Below are positions 10,039-19,356 of a DNA stretch of 64,000 nt, in pieces. The translations under genes and the position numbers were made by a program. A model generated the notes under the pieces. That model saw nothing but the letters and a program-made list of their open reading frames with translations, made no database searches and was not told where the DNA came from. Each line of letters begins with the position of its first letter. Positions within the stretch are counted from its first letter, which is position 1. Source of the stretch: Rhizobium sp. N324 (GTDB taxonomy: Bacteria > Pseudomonadota > Alphaproteobacteria > Rhizobiales > Rhizobiaceae). The stretch covers positions 2,421,001 to 2,485,000 of the forward strand of contig NZ_CP013630.1 of the NCBI RefSeq assembly GCF_001664485.1. The letters run 5' to 3'.

Positions 10039-11358
10039 GTGAACAGCGGACATCAGCACCGGGTATTCGGCAGGCGGGCGCAGGAACATATCCTCATCCT
10101 CGCAAGCGGCGACAAGGTCCGCCACATGACGGTTCGGCCATGGATGGCAGCAGTTGCCTTCTGCTTTGTCGGCGTCTTCTCGATCGGCTACCTGCTGGCC
10201 ACCTCCTATCTGGTTCTGCGCGACGACCTGATCGGCGCCACCATGGCGCGCCAGGCCCGCATGCAACACGACTACGAAGACCGCATCGCCGCCCTTCGCG
10301 CCCAGGTCGACCGCATCACCTCCCGCCAGCTTCTCGACCAGCAGGTGGTCGAGGATAAGGTCGACAAGCTGATGGAACAGCAGATGGCGCTGACGTCGCG
10401 CCACGGCAAGCTCGACAATCTGCTCGACCGGGCCGAAAGCTCCGGCCTGACGGATAAGGCCGGCGCCCTGCCCGAGCCGTCTTCGCCGGTTCAGTCCTTT
10501 GCCCCCGACATCAAGGACAAGCGCGCTTCACTGACCGGCGGCGGCATCGAGGCGATCGAGAAACAGCTGGCGAGCGGCGCACCTGCCGATGCGACGCCCG
10601 ACAATTCGACACTTGCCTATGTGCCCTCCGCCGAAACGGTCGGCGACCGCGCCGACCGCATCTTCTCCAACGTGACGCTGTCGCTGAAGGGCGTCGAACA
10701 GGACCAGCGCAACCGCGTCGAGCAGTTGACGAGCGACGCCGGCAATGCCGCCAATGCGATCGGCAAGGTGCTGACCCGTTTCAAAATTCCGGTGCCTGAG
10801 GAGACTGCGACAAAGCAGGACGACGATGCCGTCGGCGGCCCCTATGTCGAACCTGAAAGCAACGACGATTTCAACAATTCGCTGGCAACGCTCGACGGCG
10901 CGCTGACCCGGCTGGAGGCGGTGCGCAGCACCGCGGAATCCCTGCCCTTCCGCAATCCCGCTATCGGCAAGGACGTGACCAGCCCCTTCGGCAATCGCCG
11001 CGACCCTTTCCTCGGCCGCCTCGCGCTGCATTCCGGCATCGATTTCCGCTTCTCGCCGGGCGAGAAGATCCGCCCGTCGGCGCCGGGCAAGGTCATCGCA
11101 GCCGGCTGGACGGGCGGTTACGGCAACATGGTCGAGGTCGACCACGGCAACGGCATCTCGACGCGCTACGGCCATATGTCCCAGGTGCTGGTCAAGATCG
11201 GCGACACGGTCGGCCGCAGCGACGTCATCGGCCTTGCCGGCAGCACCGGCCGTTCGACGGGGACGCACCTCCACTATGAAGTGCGCCAGGACGGCCACGC
11301 GGTCGATCCAGTATATTTCATGAATGCCGGCCTTAAACTCGCCACCTATCTCAAGTAA
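10039..11358 (+). CDS. Membrane-anchored M23 (LytM) peptidase with coiled coil
   Basis: The 439-aa protein has a short cytoplasmic start, a transmembrane helix at about 34-60, and a charged coiled coil at about 70-130. A low-complexity linker leads to a C-terminal M23 domain. Zinc ligands are intact: HSGID (H331, D335), YGHMS (H379) and HLHYE (H410, H412), so it could be an active endopeptidase cleaving peptidoglycan cross-links. The architecture recalls the RgsM-type M23 protein of Sinorhizobium polar growth; that match is from memory and untested. The GTG start at 10039 follows GGGAGAG. A TTAACCAT motif lies in the upstream intergenic region. Confidence 0.87.
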   Translation: MNSGHQHRVFGRRAQEHILILASGDKVRHMTVRPWMAAVAFCFVGVFSIGYLLATSYLVLRDDLIGATMARQARMQHDYEDRIAALRAQVDRITSRQLLDQQVVEDKVDKLMEQQMALTSRHGKLDNLLDRAESSGLTDKAGALPEPSSPVQSFAPDIKDKRASLTGGGIEAIEKQLASGAPADATPDNSTLAYVPSAETVGDRADRIFSNVTLSLKGVEQDQRNRVEQLTSDAGNAANAIGKVLTRFKIPVPEETATKQDDDAVGGPYVEPESNDDFNNSLATLDGALTRLEAVRSTAESLPFRNPAIGKDVTSPFGNRRDPFLGRLALHSGIDFRFSPGEKIRPSAPGKVIAAGWTGGYGNMVEVDHGNGISTRYGHMSQVLVKIGDTVGRSDVIGLAGSTGRSTGTHLHYEVRQDGHAVDPVYFMNAGLKLATYLK

Positions 11359-11515
11359 CTGCCGTCAGGTAACCATCGCTTCACTCTGTACGGGGTGCGG
11401 CCTCTCTATTTCTTGACTTGCCGGCCATTCGGGGCTATGTCGCGCTGCATTGCGGCATGCAATCCCGCCGACTCGTTCAGAGCTCGGCCGAACCGGAACG
11501 GAAACAGTTTTCCCT

Positions 11516-13033
11516 TTGACGACATTCGCTGACCTTGGCTTGAGCCAAAAAGTGCTATCCGCTGTTACCGACGCGGGCTACACGATACCCACGCCTATTC
11601 AGGCGGGAGCCATTCCCTTTGCGCTCGAGCGTCGCGACATTTGCGGCATCGCGCAGACGGGCACCGGCAAGACGGCATCCTTCGTTCTGCCGATGCTGTC
11701 GCTTCTGGAAAAGGGCCGTGCCCGTGCCCGCATGCCCCGTACGCTGATTCTGGAGCCGACGCGCGAACTCGCCGCCCAGGTTGCCGAGAACTTCGAAAAA
11801 TACGGCAAGAACCATCGTCTCAACGTCGCCCTTCTGATCGGCGGCGTTTCCTTCGAGGACCAGGACCGCAAGCTCGAGCGCGGCGCCGATGTGCTGATCT
11901 GCACGCCCGGCCGCCTGCTCGACCATTTCGAGCGCGGCAAGCTGTTGATGAGCGGCGTCGAGATTCTCGTCATCGACGAGGCCGACCGTATGCTCGACAT
12001 GGGCTTCATCCCCGATATCGAGCGCATCGCCAAGATGATCCCGTTCACCCGTCAGACGCTGTTCTTCTCGGCAACCATGCCGCCGGAGATCCAGAAGCTC
12101 GCGGACCGCTTCCTGCAGAATCCCGAGCGCATCGAAGTGGCCAAGCCCGCCTCGGCCGCAAAGACCGTGACGCAGCGCTTCGTCGCCTCGCACAGCAAGG
12201 ATTACGAGAAGCGCGCCGTTCTGCGTGATCTCGTCCGCGCCCAGACCGAACTCAAGAACGCCATCATCTTCTGCAACCGCAAGAAGGATGTTGCCGATCT
12301 CTTCCGGTCGCTGGAACGCCACGGCTTTTCCGTCGGCGCCCTGCATGGCGATATGGACCAGCGCTCCCGCACGATGACACTGCAGAGCTTCCGTGACGGC
12401 AATCTCCAGCTGCTGGTTGCCTCAGACGTCGCCGCCCGCGGCCTCGACATTCCCGATGTCAGCCACGTCTTCAATTTCGACGTGCCGATCCATTCCGAGG
12501 ATTACGTCCACCGCATCGGCCGCACCGGCCGTGCCGGCCGCTCGGGCGCCGCTTTCACGCTGGTCACCAAGCGCGACAGCAAATTCGTCGATGCGATCGA
12601 AAAGCTGATCGGCGAAAAAGTCGAATGGCTGAGCGGCGATGTGAGCTCTCTGCCGCCGGCAGAAGAAAGCGCCGACAGCGACCGCCCGCGGCGCAACAGC
12701 CGCGAGCGTGGCGCAAAGGGTGAACGCGGCGAGAGAGATCGTGGTCGCGGACGCGGCAATCGCAGCGCCACCGGTCATAAATCTGATAACGACATCCAGG
12801 ATAATGACGTCCAAGTGATCCAGGCAGCACCAGTAAAGGCCGACATCGTGAAGAACGAGCGCAGAGCAGAGCAGAAGCCGCAAAACAATGCGCGTAACAG
12901 CCGGCCTTATCCGGCAAACGATGACAGCCGCGACCGCCGCCGCCATCGCGACCACGATGACGGCCCCACCCCGGTCGGCTTCGGCGACGATATCCCCGCC
13001 TTCATGCTCATCGCCGGCAGCGCCAAGATCTGA
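11516..13033 (+). CDS. DEAD-box ATP-dependent RNA helicase, RhlE-like
   Basis: About 505 residues carry all helicase motifs in order: TPIQAGAIP (Q), AQTGTGKT (I), PTRELA (Ia), TPGR (Ib), DEAD (II), SAT (III), ASDVAARGLD (V) and HRIGRTGRAG (VI). After residue ~385 comes a disordered Arg/Gly-rich tail with RERGAKGERGERDRGRGRGN, typical of RNA-annealing tails in RhlE-type proteins. It unwinds RNA duplexes, for example in ribosome assembly or mRNA turnover. The start is uncertain: I chose TTG 11516 (giving L/M-TTFADLGLS, aligning with RhlE starts), but the frame runs back to TTG 11450. A Nudix gene follows after 5 bases. Confidence 0.9.
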   Translation: MTTFADLGLSQKVLSAVTDAGYTIPTPIQAGAIPFALERRDICGIAQTGTGKTASFVLPMLSLLEKGRARARMPRTLILEPTRELAAQVAENFEKYGKNHRLNVALLIGGVSFEDQDRKLERGADVLICTPGRLLDHFERGKLLMSGVEILVIDEADRMLDMGFIPDIERIAKMIPFTRQTLFFSATMPPEIQKLADRFLQNPERIEVAKPASAAKTVTQRFVASHSKDYEKRAVLRDLVRAQTELKNAIIFCNRKKDVADLFRSLERHGFSVGALHGDMDQRSRTMTLQSFRDGNLQLLVASDVAARGLDIPDVSHVFNFDVPIHSEDYVHRIGRTGRAGRSGAAFTLVTKRDSKFVDAIEKLIGEKVEWLSGDVSSLPPAEESADSDRPRRNSRERGAKGERGERDRGRGRGNRSATGHKSDNDIQDNDVQVIQAAPVKADIVKNERRAEQKPQNNARNSRPYPANDDSRDRRRHRDHDDGPTPVGFGDDIPAFMLIAGSAKI

Positions 13034-13038
13034 TCGCC

Positions 13039-13488
13039 ATGGCTAAGCCCGGTCTCGATTTTCCGGGCTTCGGCGTCGGCCTGGTCATTCTGCGCGACGC
13101 CAAGGTTCTTCTCTACAAGCGCGTGCGCCCACCGGAAGCCGGCTACTGGAATATCGTCGGCGGCAAAGTCGATCATATGGAGCCGGCCGAGCAAGCCGCG
13201 CGCCGCGAGGCTGAGGAAGAAACCGGCCTCAGGATCGGCCGGATCGAGCGGATCGGCATGACCGAACAGATCATCGACACCGACCGCCAGCACTGGATTT
13301 CACTTCTCTATCTCGCCCGCGACGTCGAAGGCGAGCCGCAATTGACCGAACCGGACAAGCTTTCCGATTTCGGCTGGTTTCCGCTGACGGATTTGCCGGA
13401 ACCGCTCTCGGCCTTCACCAAGGCGGCGATAGCGGCTTTGCCGATTGCCGAAGAGAGTCAGCTATCGGCGCGCAGCGACGCCTCATAG
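13039..13488 (+). CDS. Nudix hydrolase, MutT/ADP-ribose pyrophosphatase-like
   Basis: The 149-residue protein has a complete Nudix box at about 42-64: GGKVDHM, E48, then REAEEETGL, with the catalytic glutamates present. Such enzymes hydrolyse nucleoside diphosphate derivatives linked to another moiety; the substrate cannot be told from sequence. It starts 5 bases after the helicase, so probably the same transcript. Its 3' end overlaps the convergent TfoX-like gene by 31 bases. Confidence 0.9.
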   Translation: MAKPGLDFPGFGVGLVILRDAKVLLYKRVRPPEAGYWNIVGGKVDHMEPAEQAARREAEEETGLRIGRIERIGMTEQIIDTDRQHWISLLYLARDVEGEPQLTEPDKLSDFGWFPLTDLPEPLSAFTKAAIAALPIAEESQLSARSDAS

Positions 13489-13778
13489 GCAAGCCGTACC
13501 CATTTCGCCATCAGATCGGGATCGTCATAGGCCTCGTCGGGGATCGACCAGTAGGGCATCTTCACCGGCTTGCCCTTCTTGCCCTCGTAGCTCCATTGCG
13601 TGGCGCCGGCGGCGGCAAACTCCGGGGCGCTGGTCTCGTCGGCCTTCAGCAGCATCTCGTCCCGCACTTCGAGCGCAACGATGCGGCCGAGATGATAGAT
13701 GCCCTTGCCGCCGAACATACGCTTGATCGTGACCGGGCCGAGCCCCTGAAACATTTCCTCGATGCCGGCATTGTCCAT
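13458..13778 (-). CDS. TfoX/Sxy N-terminal domain protein
   Basis: The 106-aa protein matches the TfoX N-terminal domain: an early MFGGKGIYHLGRIVALEV block, LLKADE, then a typical MPYWSIPDEAYDD segment. It has only the N-terminal domain, whereas gammaproteobacterial Sxy/TfoX competence regulators also have a C-terminal domain, so a competence role should not be assumed. Stand-alone N-domain proteins of this size are common in alphaproteobacteria and uncharacterised. It overlaps the convergent Nudix gene by 31 bases. Confidence 0.85.
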   Translation of the reverse strand: MDNAGIEEMFQGLGPVTIKRMFGGKGIYHLGRIVALEVRDEMLLKADETSAPEFAAAGATQWSYEGKKGKPVKMPYWSIPDEAYDDPDLMAKWVRLAYEASLRADS

Positions 13779-13813
13779 TCGCTATTCCCTCGAAATCCCG
13801 GCCGTGGCGGCCA

Positions 13814-14308
13814 TCACAGCGCGTGATAATCCCGGTTCATATAGATGAGCGCCGGATGCTTTTCGCTGAAGCGCACGGCCGCGACCTCGCCGAAGATGAC
13901 ATTATGCGTCGGCATTTCCTTGATGTCGGTCACCCGGCAATCGAAGGCGGCGAGCGCATCGGCGAGCACCGGCGCGCCGGTGACCAGCGTCTCGAACCGG
14001 GCGCTGGCGAAACGCTCGCCATCGGCAAGCGAGGTCCGTCCGGAAAAGGCGTCGGCAACGCCCTGATGATGGGCGCCGAGCGTGTTCAGCACGAAGACGC
14101 CGCTGCGGAAGAAGATTTCGTTTTTCGGATTGGTGTTGTTGAGGCAGACCAGCACGGAGGCTGGATTATCCGAGACCGAGCAGGCGGCGGTGATGGTGAC
14201 GCCGCGGCGCAACTCGCCCAGCGCCGTCGTTACGAGTTGCACATGGCCGGCATAACGGCTCATGGCGTCTCGATAAAGACCGGGGTCGATATGCTGCCTG
14301 TTCAACAC
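13814..14308 (-). CDS. Flavin reductase-like (FMN-binding split barrel) protein
   Basis: About 164 residues cover the flavin reductase-like domain: YRDAMSRYAGHVQLVTT, GVTITAACSVSDNPASVLVC (the FMN-binding strand-turn region), NTLGAHHQGVADAFSG, and a closing ALIYMNRDYHAL. Members supply reduced FMN to two-component monooxygenases or act as stand-alone reductases. No monooxygenase lies nearby. The frame is open to 14581, but homology begins near GTG 14308 (TTG 14305 is the alternative), with GGAGA just upstream. Confidence 0.85.
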   Translation of the reverse strand: MLNRQHIDPGLYRDAMSRYAGHVQLVTTALGELRRGVTITAACSVSDNPASVLVCLNNTNPKNEIFFRSGVFVLNTLGAHHQGVADAFSGRTSLADGERFASARFETLVTGAPVLADALAAFDCRVTDIKEMPTHNVIFGEVAAVRFSEKHPALIYMNRDYHAL

Positions 14309-14537
14309 CTGCTTCTCCCGTGCGCTCTGCTGCCGACTGCATACAATTAGCAGCAATGCAAAGTCCTGCAGCGTCCTTTGCGTCACCGAAAGGCCGCCCC
14401 GCGCTGCAGTTCGACTTTCTATCGCGCCAATATGGCGAGCATCGGTTACCTTTTCTACAATAGGACCGGTGAAAAGCACTGCGGCACGCTTGTTTTTCTT
14501 TGACGATCGCGGCCTTGCGGATAAAAGGGCATGGACG

Positions 14538-15644
14538 ATGGCTAGGGGATCTCCGCCTTTCATGATCAACCTGCGTGGCATAGCAGCCTTTCTGGCGCTG
14601 CTGGGAGCGGCGGCACCAGGCCATGCGGCGGGCGTGACGATTGGCGTCGTCGCCCCTCAGAACGGTTCACTCGCTTTGCTCGGCGCCCAGATTGCCGCTG
14701 GGGCCGGTTTCGAGATCCAGCGATCCGGAAACACCCTCGTCGCCATCAACGAGACCTGCGAGGACAATAGCGGTGCTGCGGTTGCCGACGCGCTGGTCGC
14801 TGCCAAGGCGCAGGTCGCGATCGGCTTTCTCTGCAGCGAGACGCTGGAAGGCGCCCTGCCGAAGCTGAAGGACGCCGGCATTGCCGCCATCACCGTCTCG
14901 GTTCGCTCCCGCATCCTGATGGAGGATGCGCTGAAAAACGGCTGGCCGCTCTTTCGTCTCGCGCCCGCCGATGGCACTGAGGCGGCAAAGGTCAACGAAG
15001 TGATCCTCAAGGACTGGGCCGCCGATCCGATCGCGTTGATCGAGGACGGCACCATCCATGGCCGTGAACTGACGGAAGCGGTGCGCAATGCGCTGGAGCA
15101 GAACGGCCTGAAGCCGGTCTTTACCGATACCTATCGCCCGGGACAGGAGCAGCAGGTTGCCCTGGTCCGCCGGCTGAAACGCGCCGGCGCCACCAGGGTC
15201 TTCATCGGCGGCGACCGCAACGATGTCGCCGTCATCGCCCGCGACGCCAAGGCGGAAAACATCCCGCTCTTCATTCTCGGCGGCGATGCCATGCGTGCGG
15301 CCGACCAGCCGCTGCCGCTCGCGCCCGGCGTGCGCGCCGTCGCCCTCCCGGAATATGCGCTTCTGCCGGAAGGCGCAGCGGCGGCCGAGGCTCTCGGCGC
15401 CAAGGGCATAGAGCCGGAAGGCTATGTCCTGCCGTCGCTCGCGGCAGCGCTGATTGCCAGCCAGGCCGGGGAAGCCGCCGTTGCGGCCGGCAAGCCTCTC
15501 CAGGCGTCGCTTGTCGGCACGACGTTCCAGACGCCGGTCGGCCCCATCGCCTTCACCGCCGCGCATGAACTTGCGCAAAACGCCTACCGCCTGCTCGAAT
15601 GGCGGGGCAACGGCTTTTTTCCACCTGCCGCGCCGATGGAGTGA
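14538..15644 (+). CDS. Periplasmic branched-chain amino acid-type ABC binding protein
   Basis: The 368-residue protein has a signal peptide (INLRGIAAFLALLGAAAPGH, cleaved near AA). It then has the type I periplasmic-binding fold of LivJ-like proteins: VTIGVVAPQNGSLALLGAQ, a central AKAQVAIGFLCSETLEGALP, and FIGGDRNDVAVIARDAK. It is relatively short, and no permease or ATPase genes adjoin it, so it is an orphan binding protein. The ligand is unknown. ATG 14538 is preceded by AAGGG; ATG 14562 would still leave a signal peptide. It is divergent from the flavin reductase. Confidence 0.82.
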   Translation: MARGSPPFMINLRGIAAFLALLGAAAPGHAAGVTIGVVAPQNGSLALLGAQIAAGAGFEIQRSGNTLVAINETCEDNSGAAVADALVAAKAQVAIGFLCSETLEGALPKLKDAGIAAITVSVRSRILMEDALKNGWPLFRLAPADGTEAAKVNEVILKDWAADPIALIEDGTIHGRELTEAVRNALEQNGLKPVFTDTYRPGQEQQVALVRRLKRAGATRVFIGGDRNDVAVIARDAKAENIPLFILGGDAMRAADQPLPLAPGVRAVALPEYALLPEGAAAAEALGAKGIEPEGYVLPSLAAALIASQAGEAAVAAGKPLQASLVGTTFQTPVGPIAFTAAHELAQNAYRLLEWRGNGFFPPAAPME

Positions 15645-15707
15645 GCGGCCGCCAGTCTTGAAATCGGAGGCCGTGCTCAAATGGCGGCCCACAGGGAGTA
15701 AAACTTG

Positions 15708-16385
15708 ATGACGCTGCCCATTCGCATTGCCCCCTCGATCCTCGCGGCGGATTTCGCCAGGCTCGGCGAGGAGGTGCGCAACGTCACGGCCGCCGGCGCC
15801 GACTGGATCCATCTCGACGTGATGGACGGGCATTTCGTGCCGAACATCTCCTTCGGCCCCGATGTCATCAAATCGCTGCGCTCCTATACCTCGGCCACGT
15901 TCGACTGCCACCTGATGATCTCGCCGGTCGACGACTATCTCGAAGCCTTCGCCAAGGCCGGCTGCGACCGCATCACCGTCCATGCCGAAGCCGGGCCGCA
16001 TCTGCACCGCTCGCTGCAGACCATCCGCAATCTGGGCAAAAAGGTCGGGGTGACGCTCAATCCGGCGACCCCGCTCAGCGCCATCGAAAACGTGCTCGAC
16101 GACGTCGACCTCATCCTGATCATGTCGGTCAATCCCGGCTTCGGCGGGCAGAAGTTCATTCCGGCAATGGAAGCCAAGATCGCAGCCGCGAAGTCACTCA
16201 TCGGTGACCGGCCGATCGAACTCGAGGTCGACGGCGGCGTCACGGTGGAAACAGCGCCGGCAATCGCCCGCGCCGGCGCCAACGTCCTGGTCGCCGGCTC
16301 GGCAATTTTCAAGGGCGCCACGGTCGAGGATTATCGCCGGACCGTCGCCGATCTGCGTCAGGCAGCCGAAGGGGCACGAGGATGA
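15708..16385 (+). CDS. rpe: Ribulose-phosphate 3-epimerase
   Basis: The 225-aa TIM-barrel enzyme interconverts ribulose-5-phosphate and xylulose-5-phosphate in the pentose phosphate pathway. Signatures are [34 protein letters not shown] (metal and catalytic Asp), [19 protein letters not shown] and ELEVDGGV with the second catalytic Asp. ATG 15708 has GGGAG upstream. The stop overlaps the next gene by four bases (ATGA), marking an operon. Confidence 0.96.
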   Translation: MTLPIRIAPSILAADFARLGEEVRNVTAAGADWIHLDVMDGHFVPNISFGPDVIKSLRSYTSATFDCHLMISPVDDYLEAFAKAGCDRITVHAEAGPHLHRSLQTIRNLGKKVGVTLNPATPLSAIENVLDDVDLILIMSVNPGFGGQKFIPAMEAKIAAAKSLIGDRPIELEVDGGVTVETAPAIARAGANVLVAGSAIFKGATVEDYRRTVADLRQAAEGARG

Positions 16386-17107
16386 TAAAGCGTCTGATCA
16401 TCGGCGGCATGCTTGCCGCCGCATTGGCCGGCCTGCCCGGCCTATCACTGGCGGGCGACATCGCCAATATCCAGCCGATCGGCTTTTCCGCCGATGGCAA
16501 AGTGTTCGGATTTCAGGAGTTCGGCATCAAGGAGGAAGGCGGCGCTCCCTACTCCAACACCTATTTCGTCGATACCGAAAACGGCCAGTATCTCGAGGGC
16601 ACGCCCTTCCGCACGGAGATGACCGAGAAGGACGCCAATCTTTCCAAGGCGCGGCGGCAGAACCTGACGGCGGCGCGCAGCCAGATGGATAAGTACGATC
16701 TCTTGACCAATCCCGGCCTGATCGCCGCGTTCAATCCGCCGACCGAACTCGGTTCCCCCTCGAAGACCATCCGTTACACCACGCTTGCGACCGATGGCCC
16801 GCCGAAGTCACCTTATACGCTAGCGCTCAGCGAGATACCGGTGGCGACGCCGAAGGATTGTGCAGCAGTCGACAAGCGGGTCCTCGGTTTCAGCCTGCAG
16901 ATGATCGAGAAACAGGGCGCTCCGAACCGCCAGGCGGCGCGGCAGGCGACGGCAGTTCCGGCCGAGCGCGCCTGTTCTGTCGAATACCGGATCGGCGGCG
17001 CGGTGGTCTATCAGCCGGAAGCCGGAGACCAGGTTCACATCGCCTTGATCCTCGCCTTCGACGCCGACCGGAACGGACGCTGGATTGCCGTTCCGGTTCA
17101 TCCCTGA
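16382..17107 (+). CDS. DUF2259 family predicted secreted protein
   Basis: The 241-residue protein has an N-terminal signal peptide ([20 protein letters not shown], cleaved after LAG). The mature part begins [20 protein letters not shown] and ends in [15 protein letters not shown], characteristic of DUF2259, a periplasmic family of unknown role. Two cysteines (in PKDCAAV and ERACSVEY) could form a disulfide. Translation is coupled to rpe through an ATGA overlap, but no functional link to rpe is known. Confidence 0.85.
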   Translation: MIKRLIIGGMLAAALAGLPGLSLAGDIANIQPIGFSADGKVFGFQEFGIKEEGGAPYSNTYFVDTENGQYLEGTPFRTEMTEKDANLSKARRQNLTAARSQMDKYDLLTNPGLIAAFNPPTELGSPSKTIRYTTLATDGPPKSPYTLALSEIPVATPKDCAAVDKRVLGFSLQMIEKQGAPNRQAARQATAVPAERACSVEYRIGGAVVYQPEAGDQVHIALILAFDADRNGRWIAVPVHP

Positions 17108-17194
17108 GCCCGGATCGCCCAGGGATGGATGGCCCGAGCCCGGATCACTCCAGCACAGATCGACCGAGCCCGGATCGGCCTAGGACAAATCGCC
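17105..17194. repeat. Three tandem degenerate 30-bp repeats
   Basis: The core GAGCCCGGATC occurs with exactly 30-bp spacing (units starting at 17105, 17135 and 17165). The rest of each unit is similar but degenerate. The array begins over the DUF2259 stop codon and ends 2 bases before the next ATG. In the frame of the downstream gene each unit reads as a ten-residue block with the pattern SPDxxxxxxP. Confidence 0.75.
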
Positions 17195-17196
17195 CG

Positions 17197-17685
17197 ATGA
17201 GGGATCGTCTGCGCGCTGCGCGGCCGTCCTGCCCCGATCTGATTGCCGGCGCGCTGTTCTGGGGCATGCAGATGCTCGCCTCCGCCATGCTCGGCCTTTA
17301 CCTCCGCAACGGCCTGCAGACGAGCCGGCTTGCCGAGGTCGCCGCACTTTATTTCGCCGGCGGCCTGTTTGCCTGGCCCTTCGCCCTGCCGGTCGCCCGC
17401 TTCTTCGCGCATGACAGGCTGCCGGAAGCGCGTTTTGCCGCCTTCTTCGTGACGCTGACGGCAGCGACGATCGCCATGACGGCCTTTCTCTTCGCCATGG
17501 AATACCGGCTCTTCTATTCCCGCTGGCATGCGCCCTTCGGCAGTTTCGTCTGGGCTTTTCAGTTCGTCTTCACCAGCATCAGCGCCGTCTACCAGTTCCT
17601 GGTGATCGGTCTGCGCCTTTTCCTGCCGCTCGGCCTCGTCTGCCTTGTCGTCAGCAGCTATCATCTTGCCAAACGCATGCGTTGA
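17197..17685 (+). CDS. Small integral membrane protein, unknown function
   Basis: The 162-residue hydrophobic protein has about four transmembrane segments: LIAGALFWGMQMLASAMLGL, AALYFAGGLFAWPFALPV, FFVTLTAATIAMTAFLFAM, and a C-terminal hydrophobic stretch near FLPLGLVCLVVSSYHLAK. I do not recognise the family. ATG 17197 is chosen, with AGGA 10-13 bases upstream. The frame is open much further upstream across a 30-bp repeat array, so an N-terminal repeat extension is possible. It probably belongs to the rpe-DUF2259 transcript. Confidence 0.72.
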   Translation: MRDRLRAARPSCPDLIAGALFWGMQMLASAMLGLYLRNGLQTSRLAEVAALYFAGGLFAWPFALPVARFFAHDRLPEARFAAFFVTLTAATIAMTAFLFAMEYRLFYSRWHAPFGSFVWAFQFVFTSISAVYQFLVIGLRLFLPLGLVCLVVSSYHLAKRMR

Positions 17686-17719
17686 GATTGCCGCCCGTCT
17701 TTGCTACAGGGGCACTAAA

Positions 17720-17763
17720 GCAATTCCGCGTAAAGTGCCCCGCGGTGTTCCGTCCGGAATTGC
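17720..17763. repeat. Short palindromic intergenic element upstream of purB
   Basis: Perfect 9-bp arms GCAATTCCG (17720-17728) and CGGAATTGC (17755-17763) flank a GC-rich loop and are followed by GTCAAAACGAAACGC. The pattern resembles a dispersed intergenic element I associate with rhizobial genomes. Copy number could not be checked here. Confidence 0.65.
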
Positions 17764-17809
17764 GTCAAAACGAAACGCTTAAACCTCTTGAAGTGAAGGC
17801 AGCCCGCCC

Positions 17810-19117
17810 ATGATCCCGCGTTACTCCCGGCCCGAAATGGTCGCCATCTGGTCTCCCGAAACCAAGTTCCGCATCTGGTTCGAGATCGAGGCGCATGCCT
17901 GCGACGCGCTGGCCGAGCTCGGCGTCATCCCGAAATCGGCGGCAAAGACGATCTGGGAAAAAGGCGGTGCGGCCACCTTCGACGTTGACCGCATCGACGA
18001 AATCGAGGCCGTCACCAAGCATGACGTCATCGCCTTTCTCACCCATCTCGCCGAGATCGTCGGCCCGGATGCACGTTTCGTCCACCAGGGCATGACCTCA
18101 TCGGACGTGCTCGACACCTGCTTCAACGTCCAGCTGGTGCGCGCCACCGATATCCTCATCGCCGATATCGACCGCCTGCTCGCAGCGCTGAAAACCCGTG
18201 CCTTCGAACACAAGGACACCGTCACCATCGGCCGTTCGCACGGCATTCACGCCGAGCCCACAACCTTCGGCGTCAAGCTGGCGCTTGCCTATGCCGAATT
18301 CGAACGCTGCCGCCAGCGCCTCGTCGCCGCCCGCGAGGAAATCGCGACCTGCGCCATCTCGGGCGCCGTCGGCACCTTCGCCAATATCGATCCGCGCGTC
18401 GAGGAACATGTCGCCGAGGCGCTCGGCCTGAAAGCCGAGCCGGTCTCGACCCAGGTCATCCCGCGCGACCGCCACGCCATGTATTTCGCCACCCTCGGCG
18501 TCGTCGCCTCCTCGATCGAGCGCCTGGCGACCGAAATCCGCCACCTGCAGCGCACCGAGGTTCTGGAAGCCGAGGAATATTTCTCGCCCGGCCAGAAGGG
18601 CTCCTCGGCCATGCCGCACAAGCGCAACCCGGTGCTGACCGAAAACCTCACCGGCCTCGCCCGCATGGTCCGCTCCTACGCCTTGCCGGCCATGGAAAAC
18701 GTCGCCCTCTGGCATGAGCGCGATATCTCCCACTCCTCCGTCGAACGCATGATCGGCCCCGACGCGACCGTCACCCTCGACTTCGCCCTCGCCCGCCTTG
18801 CCGGCGTCATCGAAAAGCTGCTGGTCTACCCCGAGAATATGGAGAAGAACCTCAACAAATTCCGCGGCCTCGTCCACTCCCAGCGCGTCCTCCTGGCACT
18901 AACCCAGGCCGGCGCCTCCCGCGAAGACGCCTATCGCCTGGTGCAGCGCAACGCCATGAAGGTGTGGGAACAGGGCAAGGATTTTCTGGGGGAATTGCTG
19001 GCGGATGCGGAGGTGCGGGCCGCGTTGTCGGAAGAGGACATCCGCGAAAAATTCGACCTCGGCTATCATACGAAACATGTCGACACGATTTTTCGCCGCG
19101 TCTTCAAAAACGCTTGA
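17810..19117 (+). CDS. purB: Adenylosuccinate lyase
   Basis: The 435-aa fumarase-superfamily enzyme catalyses two steps of purine synthesis: cleavage of SAICAR to AICAR, and of adenylosuccinate to AMP. Motifs are IPRYSRPEMVAIWSPETKF at the start, FVHQGMTSSDVLDT, TIGRSHGIHAEPT (catalytic His region), and the superfamily loop EEYFSPGQKGSSAMPHKRNP. It lies about 5 kb from purC and stands alone between two palindromic elements. Confidence 0.97.
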   Translation: MIPRYSRPEMVAIWSPETKFRIWFEIEAHACDALAELGVIPKSAAKTIWEKGGAATFDVDRIDEIEAVTKHDVIAFLTHLAEIVGPDARFVHQGMTSSDVLDTCFNVQLVRATDILIADIDRLLAALKTRAFEHKDTVTIGRSHGIHAEPTTFGVKLALAYAEFERCRQRLVAAREEIATCAISGAVGTFANIDPRVEEHVAEALGLKAEPVSTQVIPRDRHAMYFATLGVVASSIERLATEIRHLQRTEVLEAEEYFSPGQKGSSAMPHKRNPVLTENLTGLARMVRSYALPAMENVALWHERDISHSSVERMIGPDATVTLDFALARLAGVIEKLLVYPENMEKNLNKFRGLVHSQRVLLALTQAGASREDAYRLVQRNAMKVWEQGKDFLGELLADAEVRAALSEEDIREKFDLGYHTKHVDTIFRRVFKNA

Positions 19118-19137
19118 GAGATTCCCAACCCTTCGAC

Positions 19138-19213
19138 GTCATCCTCGGCCTTGCGCCGAGGATCTGCCGCAAATCAACCGGCAGTAGATCGTCGGGACAA
19201 ACCCGAGGATGAC
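19138..19213. repeat. Inverted-repeat intergenic element downstream of purB
   Basis: Arms GTCATCCTCGG (19138-19148) and CCGAGGATGAC (19203-19213) are perfectly complementary, and a nested hairpin TCCTCGG/CCGAGGA sits in the left half. The element starts about 20 bases after the purB stop and may help end transcription or stabilise the mRNA 3' end. The sequence style matches palindromic elements common between rhizobial genes. Confidence 0.65.
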
Positions 19214-19356
19214 GAAAGAGAGGTCGGTAGGCATTGTTTTAGCTCATTGTTTTTATTCATTCGTTACCTGGAATCGCCGCACACTTCCGGACGACGTGCA
19301 TTAGCAGTCTGGCGTCACCCTTCAGGGCCGCCTTTCTATGTGATTGCGGACTGTAT

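Noticed and set aside
13458..13778. Competence regulator TfoX/Sxy
   Set aside because: Only the N-terminal domain is present and no competence genes are nearby, so a competence role was not assigned.
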